A stretch of DNA of 64,000 bases from positions 62,001 to 126,000 of the forward strand of contig JAEZFD010000043.1 of assembly GCA_023417655.1 (NCBI GenBank), written 5' to 3'. The DNA comes from Planctomycetota bacterium (GTDB lineage Bacteria; Planctomycetota; Planctomycetia; Planctomycetales; Planctomycetaceae). Positions 15,999-25,257 of the stretch are shown here, piece after piece. The notes beneath the pieces were generated by a model. It was not told the DNA's origin, did not search any database, and saw only the letters and a list, made by a program, of their open reading frames with translations. The translations under genes were made by a program, and so were the position numbers. Every line of letters begins with the position of its first letter. Position 1 is the stretch's first letter.

Positions 15999-17594
15999 TC
16001 AAAAATCGACCTGAAACCGTGTCACAAAGAGATTCGCAGTGCTGCGACCGGTGTCCACATTGTTCAGCATCGCGTGAATCCAGTTTCCCTGAATCTTGGT
16101 GTGTGTGTTGATGAACCAGGTGAGTCCCAAGGTGGTGTCGACGAGGGTCCCGGTTCCCTTATTGCTTGTGTTGTTGAGATAGAGACCATTCAGGCTGGAA
16201 GGATTGCGGATGTCGACATAGGAAAGTCGCCCTGCCACTTCCCAGGCTCCCCAGCCCTGAATGCCGCCCCCTTTGAGGGAATAGAAGTTGTGATAGGGAA
16301 CCAGTCTGCCAAGGGTTCCATTCTTCTTGTTGTATTCGCGATGTTCCCCTGTCAGTCGATAGGCAATCTGCCCATAGGCACCGTGATAGAAAATGTTGCC
16401 GACAATGCTGTCGACCACGGTTCCCATCCATTCGGCCTGCGCACCCCAGGGACCATTCTGCCAGACTGTTTCCAGACCGAAAATCTGGAAATTGTTTGCA
16501 GGGTATCTCCCGGAGTCGATGAAGGAGGGCGTCATTGCGTACGCCTGACCGAACGGCTGTGCCTCTTCTGAATATCCAAGCGGGCCGAATTCCGGAAGCA
16601 CTCGAGTCTGGTAGAACGGCCGTTTGGTCGTACTGCCGTCCGCGTTGTCGGCTCCGAGTACGCTGAAATTATAGCTCCCTCCGACTGCCCACAGGCTGCA
16701 GTCGTTGGTTCCTTCCAGATAGTGCACCAAATGGGTCGCACGGGTGGAAAACGAGATTCCGCCAATATCACCGATATCGACTCCATAACGATTATCTCCA
16801 AGTGGAGCGTTTCGGTATCCCCCTGTTCGGAAGACGCTGAAGGCCCACTGAGACATTTCATCTTCTGATTGGTTCGCCACCTGCCCACCCAGTCGACGAA
16901 ACGGAACAAACGCAAGAAACGGCAGGGAACGCTCGAGAAATGTCAGGTTTCGAAAGCCCGTCAGTGCATCGATGCTGAAGGGTTGGCAGTACTGACCAAC
17001 CCGTGCTGCTCCGACATACGGCAGGTTCTCCTGTTCGATGTAGGTGTCGAAGAAGCTGGGCCGTCCCGCAGTGGCGAAGTCCATTTCCACCTGATACTTC
17101 GTCTGGGCGGCGACGTTTCCATAGACGGCGACTCGGGCACGACGGAATCCGAAACCGTTCTGAGCGTTTCCAACAGTCGCTTTATTGACCTCGCTCTGGT
17201 CATAAAGGGCTCCATCGAGCTGCGTGAAGCCGGTAATTTTTGCGTTCGGATACTCGCTTTTCTTTGAGTCTCCACTTCCCTTCTTTTCGCCCCCTTCCAG
17301 CTTTTTCAAGCGATCCTGCAGTTTCTGAATTTCTTCGAGCAGGTTGTGTTCTTCCGGGGGTGGAATGACCAATTCAGGCTGAGAGAGTTCGTCGACGACC
17401 ACGCCAAGTGGTGCGGGGGGGACGGGCTGAGGTTCCAGTGTTGCAAAAACTGGCAAGTCCTCAGGTTCGGATGCCGGAGGAAAGCGATCGATTGCAAATG
17501 CGCAGTCAGGAATCAGGATCGACACAAAAAGTGCGACACGAATCAGCGTGAGAACGACGCCGTCTGGCGGAACGCAAGGTAAATATCTGGACAT
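15999..17594 (-). CDS. Outer-membrane porin (OprP/phosphate-selective porin-like)
   Basis: A cleavable signal peptide (hydrophobic run near residues 12-32 ending at CAFA) is followed by a proline-rich segment, a short predicted coiled coil (HNLLEEIQKLQDRLKKLEGGEKK), and a long beta-rich region ending in a C-terminal aromatic residue (FVTRFQVDF), the usual outer-membrane signal. The pattern YQVEMDFATAG, AQAEWMGTVVD and WFINTHTKIQGNWIHAMLNN matches planctomycete porins annotated as OprP/OprO-type. About 531 residues. It should form a diffusion channel; a phosphate preference is not shown. I chose ATG 17592-17594; an upstream start would add 18 residues before the signal peptide. No partner genes are adjacent. 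Confidence 0.85.
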   Translation of the reverse strand: MSRYLPCVPPDGVVLTLIRVALFVSILIPDCAFAIDRFPPASEPEDLPVFATLEPQPVPPAPLGVVVDELSQPELVIPPPEEHNLLEEIQKLQDRLKKLEGGEKKGSGDSKKSEYPNAKITGFTQLDGALYDQSEVNKATVGNAQNGFGFRRARVAVYGNVAAQTKYQVEMDFATAGRPSFFDTYIEQENLPYVGAARVGQYCQPFSIDALTGFRNLTFLERSLPFLAFVPFRRLGGQVANQSEDEMSQWAFSVFRTGGYRNAPLGDNRYGVDIGDIGGISFSTRATHLVHYLEGTNDCSLWAVGGSYNFSVLGADNADGSTTKRPFYQTRVLPEFGPLGYSEEAQPFGQAYAMTPSFIDSGRYPANNFQIFGLETVWQNGPWGAQAEWMGTVVDSIVGNIFYHGAYGQIAYRLTGEHREYNKKNGTLGRLVPYHNFYSLKGGGIQGWGAWEVAGRLSYVDIRNPSSLNGLYLNNTSNKGTGTLVDTTLGLTWFINTHTKIQGNWIHAMLNNVDTGRSTANLFVTRFQVDF

Positions 17595-17832
17595 GATGAA
17601 CGGGTTTTGGAATTCATTTCGGTCACCCCATTCAGCAGATCGCTTCACTTGATTGAGACGTTCCTGCCCGCGCCGCCGGGATTCCCCGCGGTCAATAACA
17701 TCAGAGAGAGTGGGCTGTAGAGAGGAACTGAGTCCGCCCGCGGGAAATCATGGTCAATGCGACCTGAATGCGCACCGACGCTGCAGGAAATGCAGGTGAA
17801 CTCCGGAACCTGGCCGAAATTGCCGAAGGCCG

Positions 17833-19371
17833 CTATCCCGCAGCGGCGGGTGTCGGGGCTGAAGTGGCGAGTTCCATGATGCGATGCTCACTGAATTCGT
17901 TCCGGCTCAGTTCGCCTGCAAGCTGCCCTTCCCTGAGGACAAGAATCCGATCGCAGAGCGTGATCAGCTCAGGCAGCTCGCTGGAGGTCACAATAATCGC
18001 AAGACCCTCACGACAGAGTCGGTCGATGACCTGATAAAGTTCGGCTTTTGCACCGACATCGATTCCGCGTGTTGGATCATCCAGCAGCAGCGCAGTCGGT
18101 TTTGTTTTCAGCCAGCGGCTGATGATGCACTTCTGCTGATTCCCGCCGGAGAGGCCGACGATCGGTGCTTCGGTGCCGGCGGTTTTGACTCCGACCTCGG
18201 TGATTCCCTCACGGGCAGCAGCAATTTCACGAGACGAGCTGATCAGACCTGCTGTCGCTGACTGAGGCAGCGTGCAGATGGTGATGTTCTCTCTGACTGT
18301 CATCTGCGGAAGTAATCCGAGACGCTTTCGGTCTTCAGTGACCATTGCGACCCCGGCCTGCATGGCATCAGCGGGATGCTGGAATTCGATGGGCTTCCCG
18401 TTCAGGATTCGTTCCCCCTGCACGGGCTCGTCATTCGCGCCGAACAGACATTCCAGAAGCTCTGTCCGCCCTGCTCCCATCAGCCCCGCGATTCCGAGGA
18501 CTTCTCCCCGACGGAGCGAGAAAGAGATGTCGTCCAGTCGCCATCGACGGGCATGCCCCGGCCAAGGGAGGCTCAGGTTCTTGACTTCCAGAACAACCTC
18601 ACCCGGCGTCCGGTTCTCCGAAAGATGGGTGTTCTCAATCTCTCGCCCTACCATCAGGTGAGTGATGTCTCTGGGACTCGTGTCCTTCGCTTTTAGAGTC
18701 GAAATCAGCTTGCCGTCGCGGAGCACGGTAATGCGGTCGGAAAGTCGAAAGACTTCTTCCATCTTGTGCGAGATGTACAGAATCGTCACCCCGCGCGACT
18801 GCAGGTTTTCGATCACACGGAACAGACGCTCCACTTCGCTTTCGGTCAGCGCACTGGTCGGTTCATCCATGATGAGGATGTCCGATTTCAGAGAGAGCGC
18901 TTTTGCAATTTCCACAAGCTGCTGATCGCCGACCCGAAGCTGCGACACCCTTTCCAGCGGATGGATCGGACATTCGAGCTGCTTGAGCAGTCGAGAGGCT
19001 TCCTCGCACATCGCCCTTTCATCGAGAAATGGGCCAAAGTGCTTCTCCCGACCGAGGAACAGATTCGCAGCGACGGTCAGTTGTTCGACCAGCATTAATT
19101 CCTGATGAATGATGCTGATGCCTGCATGCTCGGCATCCCGTGTGCCCCGGAAGCGAACGGGCTTTCCCCGAACAAGAAGTTCCCCTTCATAGTCGGTTTC
19201 GACACCAGAGAGGATCTTCATCAGCGTGCTTTTGCCGGCTCCGTTCTCACCACAGATGCTGTGAAAATCACCCTCGCGAACATCCAGAGAGATCCCGTCG
19301 AGTGCGACCACACCCGGGAAGACTTTGCGAATCTCTTTCAGCTGCAGAACCGGAGTCGATTTTCCCATCAT
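17833..19371 (-). CDS. Sugar ABC transporter ATP-binding protein (RbsA/MglA-like, orphan)
   Basis: The 512-residue protein is a tandem ABC ATPase: the first domain has SICGENGAGKSTLMKILSG (Walker A), LRVGDQQLVEIAKAL signature and ILIMDEPTSALTE (Walker B); the second has a degenerate Walker A (GIAGLMGAGRTELLE), LSGGNQQKCIISRWL and ALLLDDPTRGIDVGAK. This is the ribose/galactose-type import ATPase, which normally pairs with an RbsC permease and a periplasmic binding protein. Neither partner is adjacent here; neighbours are a porin and an MDR oxidoreductase. I use ATG 19369-19371 rather than the TTG at 19404. It may serve as a general energiser for permeases elsewhere in the genome. Cytoplasmic, membrane-associated. 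Confidence 0.85.
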   Translation of the reverse strand: MMGKSTPVLQLKEIRKVFPGVVALDGISLDVREGDFHSICGENGAGKSTLMKILSGVETDYEGELLVRGKPVRFRGTRDAEHAGISIIHQELMLVEQLTVAANLFLGREKHFGPFLDERAMCEEASRLLKQLECPIHPLERVSQLRVGDQQLVEIAKALSLKSDILIMDEPTSALTESEVERLFRVIENLQSRGVTILYISHKMEEVFRLSDRITVLRDGKLISTLKAKDTSPRDITHLMVGREIENTHLSENRTPGEVVLEVKNLSLPWPGHARRWRLDDISFSLRRGEVLGIAGLMGAGRTELLECLFGANDEPVQGERILNGKPIEFQHPADAMQAGVAMVTEDRKRLGLLPQMTVRENITICTLPQSATAGLISSSREIAAAREGITEVGVKTAGTEAPIVGLSGGNQQKCIISRWLKTKPTALLLDDPTRGIDVGAKAELYQVIDRLCREGLAIIVTSSELPELITLCDRILVLREGQLAGELSRNEFSEHRIMELATSAPTPAAAG

Positions 19372-19553
19372 TCCATTTCCCGTGGGAGCGGAGGCGGATT
19401 GCAAAGCGAGTTGATCGGACAGTTTGTCCGTCGGAAGAGAAACACTTTCGCATCAGCTCTCACGAATGTCGAGCGGACCACTCAGCGACAGTCCCTTCCT
19501 ATCGAAAAACTCGAGGTGGCCGACATGACAGTCTGCCTGAACGTTGCGGAGCC

Positions 19554-20618
19554 TCAGGGCATCTTCAGCAGGATTTTCGTACCGGCAGGTGCCGTTTTGG
19601 TGGCCTGAAGCGCATTCCGGTAATCGCTCAAAGGGAAGGATTGATAGGTCTCGACGTCAAAGACTCTGCGTCGATGGAGTTGATGTAGCTGCCGGATGAA
19701 CTGCACCTGCTGCGTCTTGGAGAGCGACTGGAGTCCCTCGTCCAGCCAGAAGCTCGTCAACTTCAGGCGGTTAATCAGGAAGTGCATGGGATTCACAATG
19801 AGCGGTTCGCCGGACAGTCCGGCAATGACACGCATTTTTCCGTTCTGTCCCAAGGTGTTGAGCATCAGATTTCCGATGCGGCCGCCGACTGGATCGACAG
19901 CAAACTTCGGAGGCGCGGCGAGGGTGATTCGACCGATCAGCTCCTTGAACTCCTCCAGGCTCGTGTGTTCGTCGACCACGAGCACTTCATCTGCACCGAG
20001 GGCCTTCAGTTCCGCAACCTGACTGCTCTTGCGAATCAGGCTGATGGTGCGAAACTTGTCGACTTTTCCAAGGCGAATCAGCATTCGAGCAAGTGCCGAT
20101 GCGCCGGCAGACTGGATCATCCAGTTTCCGAGCGGCATTCGAAAATCCCAGCGAGCGAGCATCAGAGCCGTTGCAGGATTGATGAAATATCCCGCCGCCC
20201 GCTCGTTGCTGATTTCACGCGGGATAGGAATCGCCGTTATTGCAGGAACGACGCAATACTCGGCCCAGGTTCCTCCGTGCGGTGAGGCGACGGCGACTCG
20301 CTTTCCGATAAGGAATGACGTCCACAGTCGACTGATGCCAGGTCCGACGGCAGTCACCGTTCCGACCCCTTCGAATCCCACTCGTGCAGGAAGTGGCGGC
20401 CCTGCCTTGTAATTCCCTTTGATATAGAGTGTGTCTGAAGGATTGATGGCCGCAGCGATCATTTTCACGAGAACTTCCCCAGCCTTGGGAACGGGGATCG
20501 GCTGGTTCTCGAGAGTCAACGCGTGGTTGAAATCTCCGTGTTGATTGCAGATGACTGCATTGGCTGAGGACGAGCCGTGGCGCATCAGGTCATCATCTTT
20601 CTTGCTGGAACTGCTCAT
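19554..20618 (-). CDS. MDR-superfamily oxidoreductase (enoyl reductase/quinone reductase-like)
   Basis: The 354-residue protein has the alcohol dehydrogenase-like fold: LVKMIAAAINPSDTLYIKGNY, VGFEGVGTVTAVGPGI, and a Rossmann domain with WMIQSAGASALARMLIRLGK in place of the usual AAGGVG loop. ADEVLVVDEHT lies at the NADPH-binding strand. No zinc-binding cysteines or catalytic zinc histidine cluster is seen, so it belongs to the zinc-free MDR group that contains quinone oxidoreductases and mitochondrial-type trans-2-enoyl-CoA reductase. Substrate cannot be named. It precedes the ABC ATPase gene by about 180 bases on the same strand. Start ATG 20616-20618; an alternative inside at residue 12. 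Confidence 0.8.
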   Translation of the reverse strand: MSSSSKKDDDLMRHGSSSANAVICNQHGDFNHALTLENQPIPVPKAGEVLVKMIAAAINPSDTLYIKGNYKAGPPLPARVGFEGVGTVTAVGPGISRLWTSFLIGKRVAVASPHGGTWAEYCVVPAITAIPIPREISNERAAGYFINPATALMLARWDFRMPLGNWMIQSAGASALARMLIRLGKVDKFRTISLIRKSSQVAELKALGADEVLVVDEHTSLEEFKELIGRITLAAPPKFAVDPVGGRIGNLMLNTLGQNGKMRVIAGLSGEPLIVNPMHFLINRLKLTSFWLDEGLQSLSKTQQVQFIRQLHQLHRRRVFDVETYQSFPLSDYRNALQATKTAPAGTKILLKMP

Positions 20619-20621
20619 CAC

Positions 20622-20948
20622 TCGACCCCGTGATGAGATCGGGACTTCGGGAATATTCAGTTTCCTCGAAATGCCAGAAAGGCAAGGTTCTCTTTCTCAA
20701 AATGTCGCAAACAGGAAAAGACCACATGGAAGAATGCAGGTGAATCCTGTCGCGACGAGGCATCGGGAACCGGCTGATTTCTCCGTGGGACGACGATTCG
20801 CCTGAGATATAGTCAGGATAGAACATTCGAATACGCAGGGATTCCGGTGAATCACGCTCTCCCCAGACAGGATTGGTCGTGACCTCCTTCAATGTCAGGG
20901 CCTATAATTCACAGGCGCTATTCGGCGAATCCATGATGGAGGGAAACG
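20622..20948. other. Intergenic region, divergent promoters expected
   Basis: This stretch of about 330 bases separates the MDR oxidoreductase and DUF444 genes. Open frames here lack recognisable features. Immediately before 20949 lies GGAGG (about 20939-20943) serving DUF444. No RNA gene or repeat was seen. Confidence 0.5.
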
Positions 20949-22055
20949 ATGACCCGATCTGTCGATCGTGACTTTCAGAGATTCAATGAGATCGTGCGTG
21001 GCAAGATCCGTAAGGACTTGAAACGTTACGTGAATCACGGCGAGATGCTGGGACGCAAAGGCCGGGAGACTGTGAGCATCCCGGTGCCGAATATCGATAT
21101 TCCGCACTTCCAGCACGGCCAGAAAGGGTCTGGCGGCACAGGACAGGGCGATGGTGAAGTCGGCCAGCCGGTCGGTCAGGGCAACGATCCCGGAGACGGT
21201 CAGGGACAGGCTGGAAGTGAGGCAGGACGGCACGTCCGCGAAGTGGAAGTGACGCTCGATGAACTCGCCGAGATGCTCGGACAGGAACTCGAGCTTCCCT
21301 TCATCGTTCCCAAAGGGAAGGACTCACTGAAATCACAGCGAGATCGGTACAACACCGTTTCGCGCACGGGCCCCAACTCGCTGCGACACTTTAAGCGAAC
21401 CTACAAAGAAGCCCTGAAGCGACAGATCGCCAGCGGGCTCTATAATCCGGAACGCCCCGCGATCATTCCGAATCGCGATGATGAACGATTCCGCAGCTGG
21501 ACCACGGTGCAGGAACCGCAGGCGAATGCGGCGATTCTCTATCTGATGGATGTCTCAGGCTCGATGACGGATGATCAGAAAGAAATCGTTCGCATCGAAG
21601 CATTCTGGATCGATACTTGGCTGAAGAGTCAGTACGACGGGATTCAGCGCCGCTACATTGTTCACGATGCGGTGGCTCATGAAGTCGATGAGGACACCTT
21701 CTATCGCGTCAGAGAATCCGGAGGCACGCGGATTTCATCGGCCTATCACAAAGCGGCCGAGATCATTGACCGCGACTTCCCTCCTGCCGACTGGAACATC
21801 TACTGCTTCCAGTTCTCCGACGGAGACAACTGGGGCGAGGACAGTAAAGAGTGCTCGAAGTTCCTGATCGAACGCCTCCTGCCGGTTTGTAATCTGTTCT
21901 GCTACGGACAGGTGGAAAGCCCCTATGGCAGCGGTGAGTTCATTAAAGACCTGCGGAAGATTGTCGACAAATTCGAAAATCTGGTCCTCAGCGAAATCGA
22001 CAACAAGGAAGGAATCTACGATTCCATTCGAACCTTCCTCGGCCGAGGAAAGTGA
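20949..22055 (+). CDS. YeaH/YhbH-type DUF444 protein
   Basis: The 368-residue protein shows the family pattern: an N-terminal RDFQRFNEIVRGKIRKDLKRYVNHGEML segment, a glycine/glutamine-rich linker (about residues 57-92), then a von Willebrand A-like domain with AILYLMDVSGSMTDDQKEIVR, in which DVSGS is a MIDAS-like metal site, and a late SDGDNW. The function of the family is unknown, but it is generally linked to the PrkA serine kinase and SpoVR-family proteins in nitrogen, carbon or stress responses. Neither partner is adjacent here. A GGAGG site precedes the ATG. A strong hairpin follows the stop. Confidence 0.9.
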   Translation: MTRSVDRDFQRFNEIVRGKIRKDLKRYVNHGEMLGRKGRETVSIPVPNIDIPHFQHGQKGSGGTGQGDGEVGQPVGQGNDPGDGQGQAGSEAGRHVREVEVTLDELAEMLGQELELPFIVPKGKDSLKSQRDRYNTVSRTGPNSLRHFKRTYKEALKRQIASGLYNPERPAIIPNRDDERFRSWTTVQEPQANAAILYLMDVSGSMTDDQKEIVRIEAFWIDTWLKSQYDGIQRRYIVHDAVAHEVDEDTFYRVRESGGTRISSAYHKAAEIIDRDFPPADWNIYCFQFSDGDNWGEDSKECSKFLIERLLPVCNLFCYGQVESPYGSGEFIKDLRKIVDKFENLVLSEIDNKEGIYDSIRTFLGRGK

Positions 22056-22095
22056 TCCTGTGACTTGAAAGCCGCTCCGGTTCATGCTTCATCAG

Positions 22096-22130
22096 AAACG
22101 CCGCGAAGGATCATGATCCTCGCGGCGTTT
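22096..22130. terminator. Bidirectional intrinsic terminator
   Basis: Left arm AAACGCCGCG plus AGGATCA pairs with TGATCCT plus CGCGGCGTTT, with a single unpaired A in the left arm. It lies between the convergent DUF444 and EF-hand genes and can serve both strands. Confidence 0.75.
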
Positions 22131-22163
22131 CCGTTTGAATGTGAATAGCGTGTTGTTGGCTCT

Positions 22164-23282
22164 TTAGTCTTTACTGGCTTCTTTCTTCCGGACTGGCGGA
22201 GCTTCGCCCGCGTCGCGTCGCTGCTGAATGAAGAACTGGCGGAATTCTTCGGCAGTCACTTTCCCGTCCTGATCGGCATCCATTTTGTGGAAGCGTTCTT
22301 GTGCCGGAGTTCCCGCCACTTCATCTTCTGTCAGGACGCCGTCTTTGTTGGCATCATGTCGGGCAAAGAGGGGAGCACCCTGTCCCGGCCGATCAGGGCC
22401 ACCTCGACGCATGACTTCCTGTCCCTCTTCCGGCCTGCCCGGGCGGGGGCGATCTTCGGGAGGACGACCGGGGCCGGGGCCGAAACCGCCATCCATTGGA
22501 GGCCGCTCCATACCGAAGGGAGGAGGACCAGGCAGTTCGGATGGATCGAGTTCTCCATCCTGATTCCGGTCGAATTCCATCAACACTTTCTGGGCATTCG
22601 CCAGTTCTTCCTTACTGAGTCGTCCGTTGCCATCTTTATCGAGCAGACGGAAGATGAGAGGTTGGGGACGTTCAGGGCGTGGACGGTCACCGGGTTCGCC
22701 ATCAGGATTAGGGCGCATCCTTTCGCGTGGTGGTCCCATTGGAGGACCCCCTTCAGGGCGATTCATACGGCGGAATCCTTCCTGGGCGACACTTTCCATC
22801 ACATTGCGAAACTGTTCTTTGGAAATGGACTCTGTTTCGAGACGGTCGAACAGCTCTTGGAGTCGGGGAGCACCTCGAGGGGCCTCGTCGCGTGAAATCT
22901 TTCCATCGCCGTCGCGGTCGAAGCGGTTAAAGGCTTCGTCGAAAAGTCGCATCCGTGTTTCCGCCGCTTCACCCTCAGGCCGGACGGCCTCTCGACGCGG
23001 TTTCGGGTCAGTCGGCTCGACAGATTTGGGGGTCACAGGATCCATTTTGGACGTGAGGACGGTGAATTCTTCCAGTGTCACTTGACCGTCGCCATCCTGA
23101 TCCCCCAGCCGCAGAATCCGATCGAAGAATCGTGCCTCCGACGCTTGGATATCCGCCGATGAGAGAACGTTGTCGCGATTTGTGTCGAAGCGCTGGAATC
23201 GCTTCGCAGCGTCGTCATCCGCGAACCCAACCGAGCAGAAACCGCAGGAGACGAAACCTGCTGATAAGAGAAATCGTTTCAT
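22164..23282 (-). CDS. Exported multi-EF-hand protein with proline-rich linkers
   Basis: A signal peptide (residues 1-21, ending GFA) leads a 372-residue protein with about eight EF-hand loops. Clear DxDxDG-type loops lie at about residues 33-45 (DTNRDNVLSSAD), 61-73 (DQDGDGQVTLEE), 122-134 (DRDGDGKISRDE), 215-227 (DKDGNGRLSKEE), 238-250 (DRNQDGELDPSE), 310-322 (DANKDGVLTEDE) and 335-347 (DADQDGKVTAEE); one near 147 is degenerate. Between them are arginine/proline-rich linkers (about 180-205 and 252-300). Calcium binding in the periplasm or outer surface is expected. Such proteins are common in planctomycetes; role unknown. Gene is single, transcribed toward DUF444. Confidence 0.9.
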   Translation of the reverse strand: MKRFLLSAGFVSCGFCSVGFADDDAAKRFQRFDTNRDNVLSSADIQASEARFFDRILRLGDQDGDGQVTLEEFTVLTSKMDPVTPKSVEPTDPKPRREAVRPEGEAAETRMRLFDEAFNRFDRDGDGKISRDEAPRGAPRLQELFDRLETESISKEQFRNVMESVAQEGFRRMNRPEGGPPMGPPRERMRPNPDGEPGDRPRPERPQPLIFRLLDKDGNGRLSKEELANAQKVLMEFDRNQDGELDPSELPGPPPFGMERPPMDGGFGPGPGRPPEDRPRPGRPEEGQEVMRRGGPDRPGQGAPLFARHDANKDGVLTEDEVAGTPAQERFHKMDADQDGKVTAEEFRQFFIQQRRDAGEAPPVRKKEASKD

Positions 23283-23754
23283 GGTGAGACCTTAGGTGAA
23301 GAAATCGACCCGCAGTTCTTCGCGGTGCTCACAGGCCAGACCTCAACGTTCGTTAGGTGGTAAAACCCCAAGGAACTGAGAGGTTTGTATTGAGCGAATG
23401 CCGGGGTTGCTTCCCCGAAATCATGAGATGCCCAAGAATTTCAATGCAATTTTCAAGCCAGCAAGAACGCCGCAATCTCTCCGCGCCGCGAGCCGGGCTG
23501 AGGTCAGCAGTGAAATCCCACGCCTCAGGAAACACCGATGGTCGCGGAGGAGTTCCGAAAAATCCGACGAAGTGCCGAACTGGACGGTTCGTTTTTACAA
23601 AATGTCCCTTTCTTCATCTACGCAGACTCCCAGAAGTCTCGCTTTCCCGGCTGTGGCCCCGGCTCCGAACACAGGTGTGAACACTGCGGCGGCTTGTGTC
23701 CCTGTGGTGCCCACGTTACTCTGCTCTGATTCGATTTCTCGGCAGCGAAGGTCC
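23283..23754. other. Intergenic region of about 470 bp
   Basis: The region separates divergent EF-hand and ketosynthase genes. A plus-strand open frame continues from 23398 into the ketosynthase, but its first 119 codons do not resemble the family. No RNA gene or repeat was seen. Confidence 0.5.
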
Positions 23755-25029
23755 ATGTCAGAATCATTGCAAGATCCGAACCGGATTGTCATTACGGGTG
23801 TTGGTCTGACGTCTCCAAACGGAGACAATCTGACCACGTATCGCGACGCGCTTCTCGCCGGGAAGTCAGGGGTTGTCCCCTTCGAAACCCGGTATGTGAA
23901 GCAACCAGTCCTGGCAGGAGTCTGTCATTTCGACGAATTCCTGTACCAGAAGAAGAAGGAACGCCGCCGCGGCACGCGTGCTGGCTCCGTTTCCATCTAT
24001 TGCGCCAACGAAGCGATCAAGGATTCCAGGCTGAATTGGGAATCTGTGCGGAAAGATCGCGTCGGCGTCTATCTCGGGATCACCGAGCATGGAAACGTCG
24101 AGACCGAGAACGAGATCTATGAAATCTCGCAGTTCGACTATGACACCAAGGTCTGGTCGCACCATCACAATCCAAGAACCGTCGCGAATAACCCGGCCGG
24201 GGAAGTGACCCTGAATCTGGGGATCACCGGGCCGCACCTGACGGTCGGAGCCGCCTGCGCCGCCGGGAACGCCGGATTCATCTATGGGCTGCAGATGCTG
24301 CGGCTGAAGGAAGTCGATCTGGCGATCGCCGGGGGGATTTCAGAGAGCATTCACACGTTCGGAATTTTTGCCAGCTTCGCCAGTCAGGGAGCTTTGGCAT
24401 GGCATGAAGATCCGGCGAAAGCATGTCGACCTTTCGACATGAACCGGAACGGGATCATCGTCTCTGAAGGGGGCGGGATCTGTACTCTCGAGCGCTTGCC
24501 AGACGCCCTCGCCCGGGGTGCGAAGATTTACGGCGAGATCGTCGGCTATGCAATGAATTCGGACGCCCACGATTTCGTTCTGCCCTCCTCAACGCGTCAG
24601 GCCGAATGTGTTCAGCTCGCTCTGGATCGTGCTGGTCTGACAGCCGACGACATCGACATTGTTTCGAGTCACGCAACCGCCACCGAACAGGGCGATATCG
24701 AAGAATCAAAAGCACTGCGAGCGGTCTTCGGAGACCGGGTTTCCCTCGCGATTAACAACACCAAGAGTTTCATCGGGCACGCCATGGGGGCGGCCGGTGC
24801 ACTCGAACTGCTCGGAAATATCCCTTCCTTTGCGGACAGAATTGCCCACGCTACAATCAACCTCGATCAACAGGATCCGCGTTGTGAGTTGCGGCAGGTC
24901 GTGGCCAACCGCCCGCGTCACATGGAAAAGGTCGAGTACATTCTGAACAACTCGTTCGGCATGCTGGGCATCAATTCCGTGGTGATTGTGAAGAAGTTCC
25001 CAGCAGCTAACGGCGGTATCTACGAGTAA
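23755..25029 (+). CDS. Beta-ketoacyl-ACP synthase (FabF-like)
   Basis: The 424-residue protein has the thiolase-fold ketosynthase triad: active cysteine C168 in TVGAACAAGNAG, H306 in SSHATATEQGD and H342 in SFIGHAMGAAGALELL. It begins MSESLQDPNRIVITGVGLTSPNGDN, the normal N-terminus, so I chose ATG 23755 over the long upstream extension. The usual TACAT/S context of the active cysteine is changed to AACAAG, as in variant ketosynthases. It should extend an acyl-ACP by malonyl decarboxylation. It is followed 228 bases later by an acyl carrier protein, without FabD, FabG, FabZ or FabI. A dedicated small acyl-chain pathway rather than bulk fatty-acid synthesis is suggested. Confidence 0.9.
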   Translation: MSESLQDPNRIVITGVGLTSPNGDNLTTYRDALLAGKSGVVPFETRYVKQPVLAGVCHFDEFLYQKKKERRRGTRAGSVSIYCANEAIKDSRLNWESVRKDRVGVYLGITEHGNVETENEIYEISQFDYDTKVWSHHHNPRTVANNPAGEVTLNLGITGPHLTVGAACAAGNAGFIYGLQMLRLKEVDLAIAGGISESIHTFGIFASFASQGALAWHEDPAKACRPFDMNRNGIIVSEGGGICTLERLPDALARGAKIYGEIVGYAMNSDAHDFVLPSSTRQAECVQLALDRAGLTADDIDIVSSHATATEQGDIEESKALRAVFGDRVSLAINNTKSFIGHAMGAAGALELLGNIPSFADRIAHATINLDQQDPRCELRQVVANRPRHMEKVEYILNNSFGMLGINSVVIVKKFPAANGGIYE

Positions 25030-25257
25030 CAGCTTCTCAGGTGATTTTGCCGGCGAAGCCCTGATGGAGAGTGTGGGCCAATTCGGGAAGTCAGCCTTCC
25101 TGTTCCACACTGACCAATCCAAGCCCGTGTTTGATCATTCCAGTTTTCCAGCGGCGGGAAAACTGCGACAACATCCTGCGGTATCAAATTACGTCAAATC
25201 GAAATTCCGCCCCTGGGTTGAAACTGGGGGCCGCAGCACTGACGAGGAAGCAACGGA

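Noticed and set aside
22285..22895. Long plus-strand frames over the EF-hand gene
   Set aside because: These are mirror frames of the repetitive EF-hand coding sequence, which is clearly coding on the minus strand.
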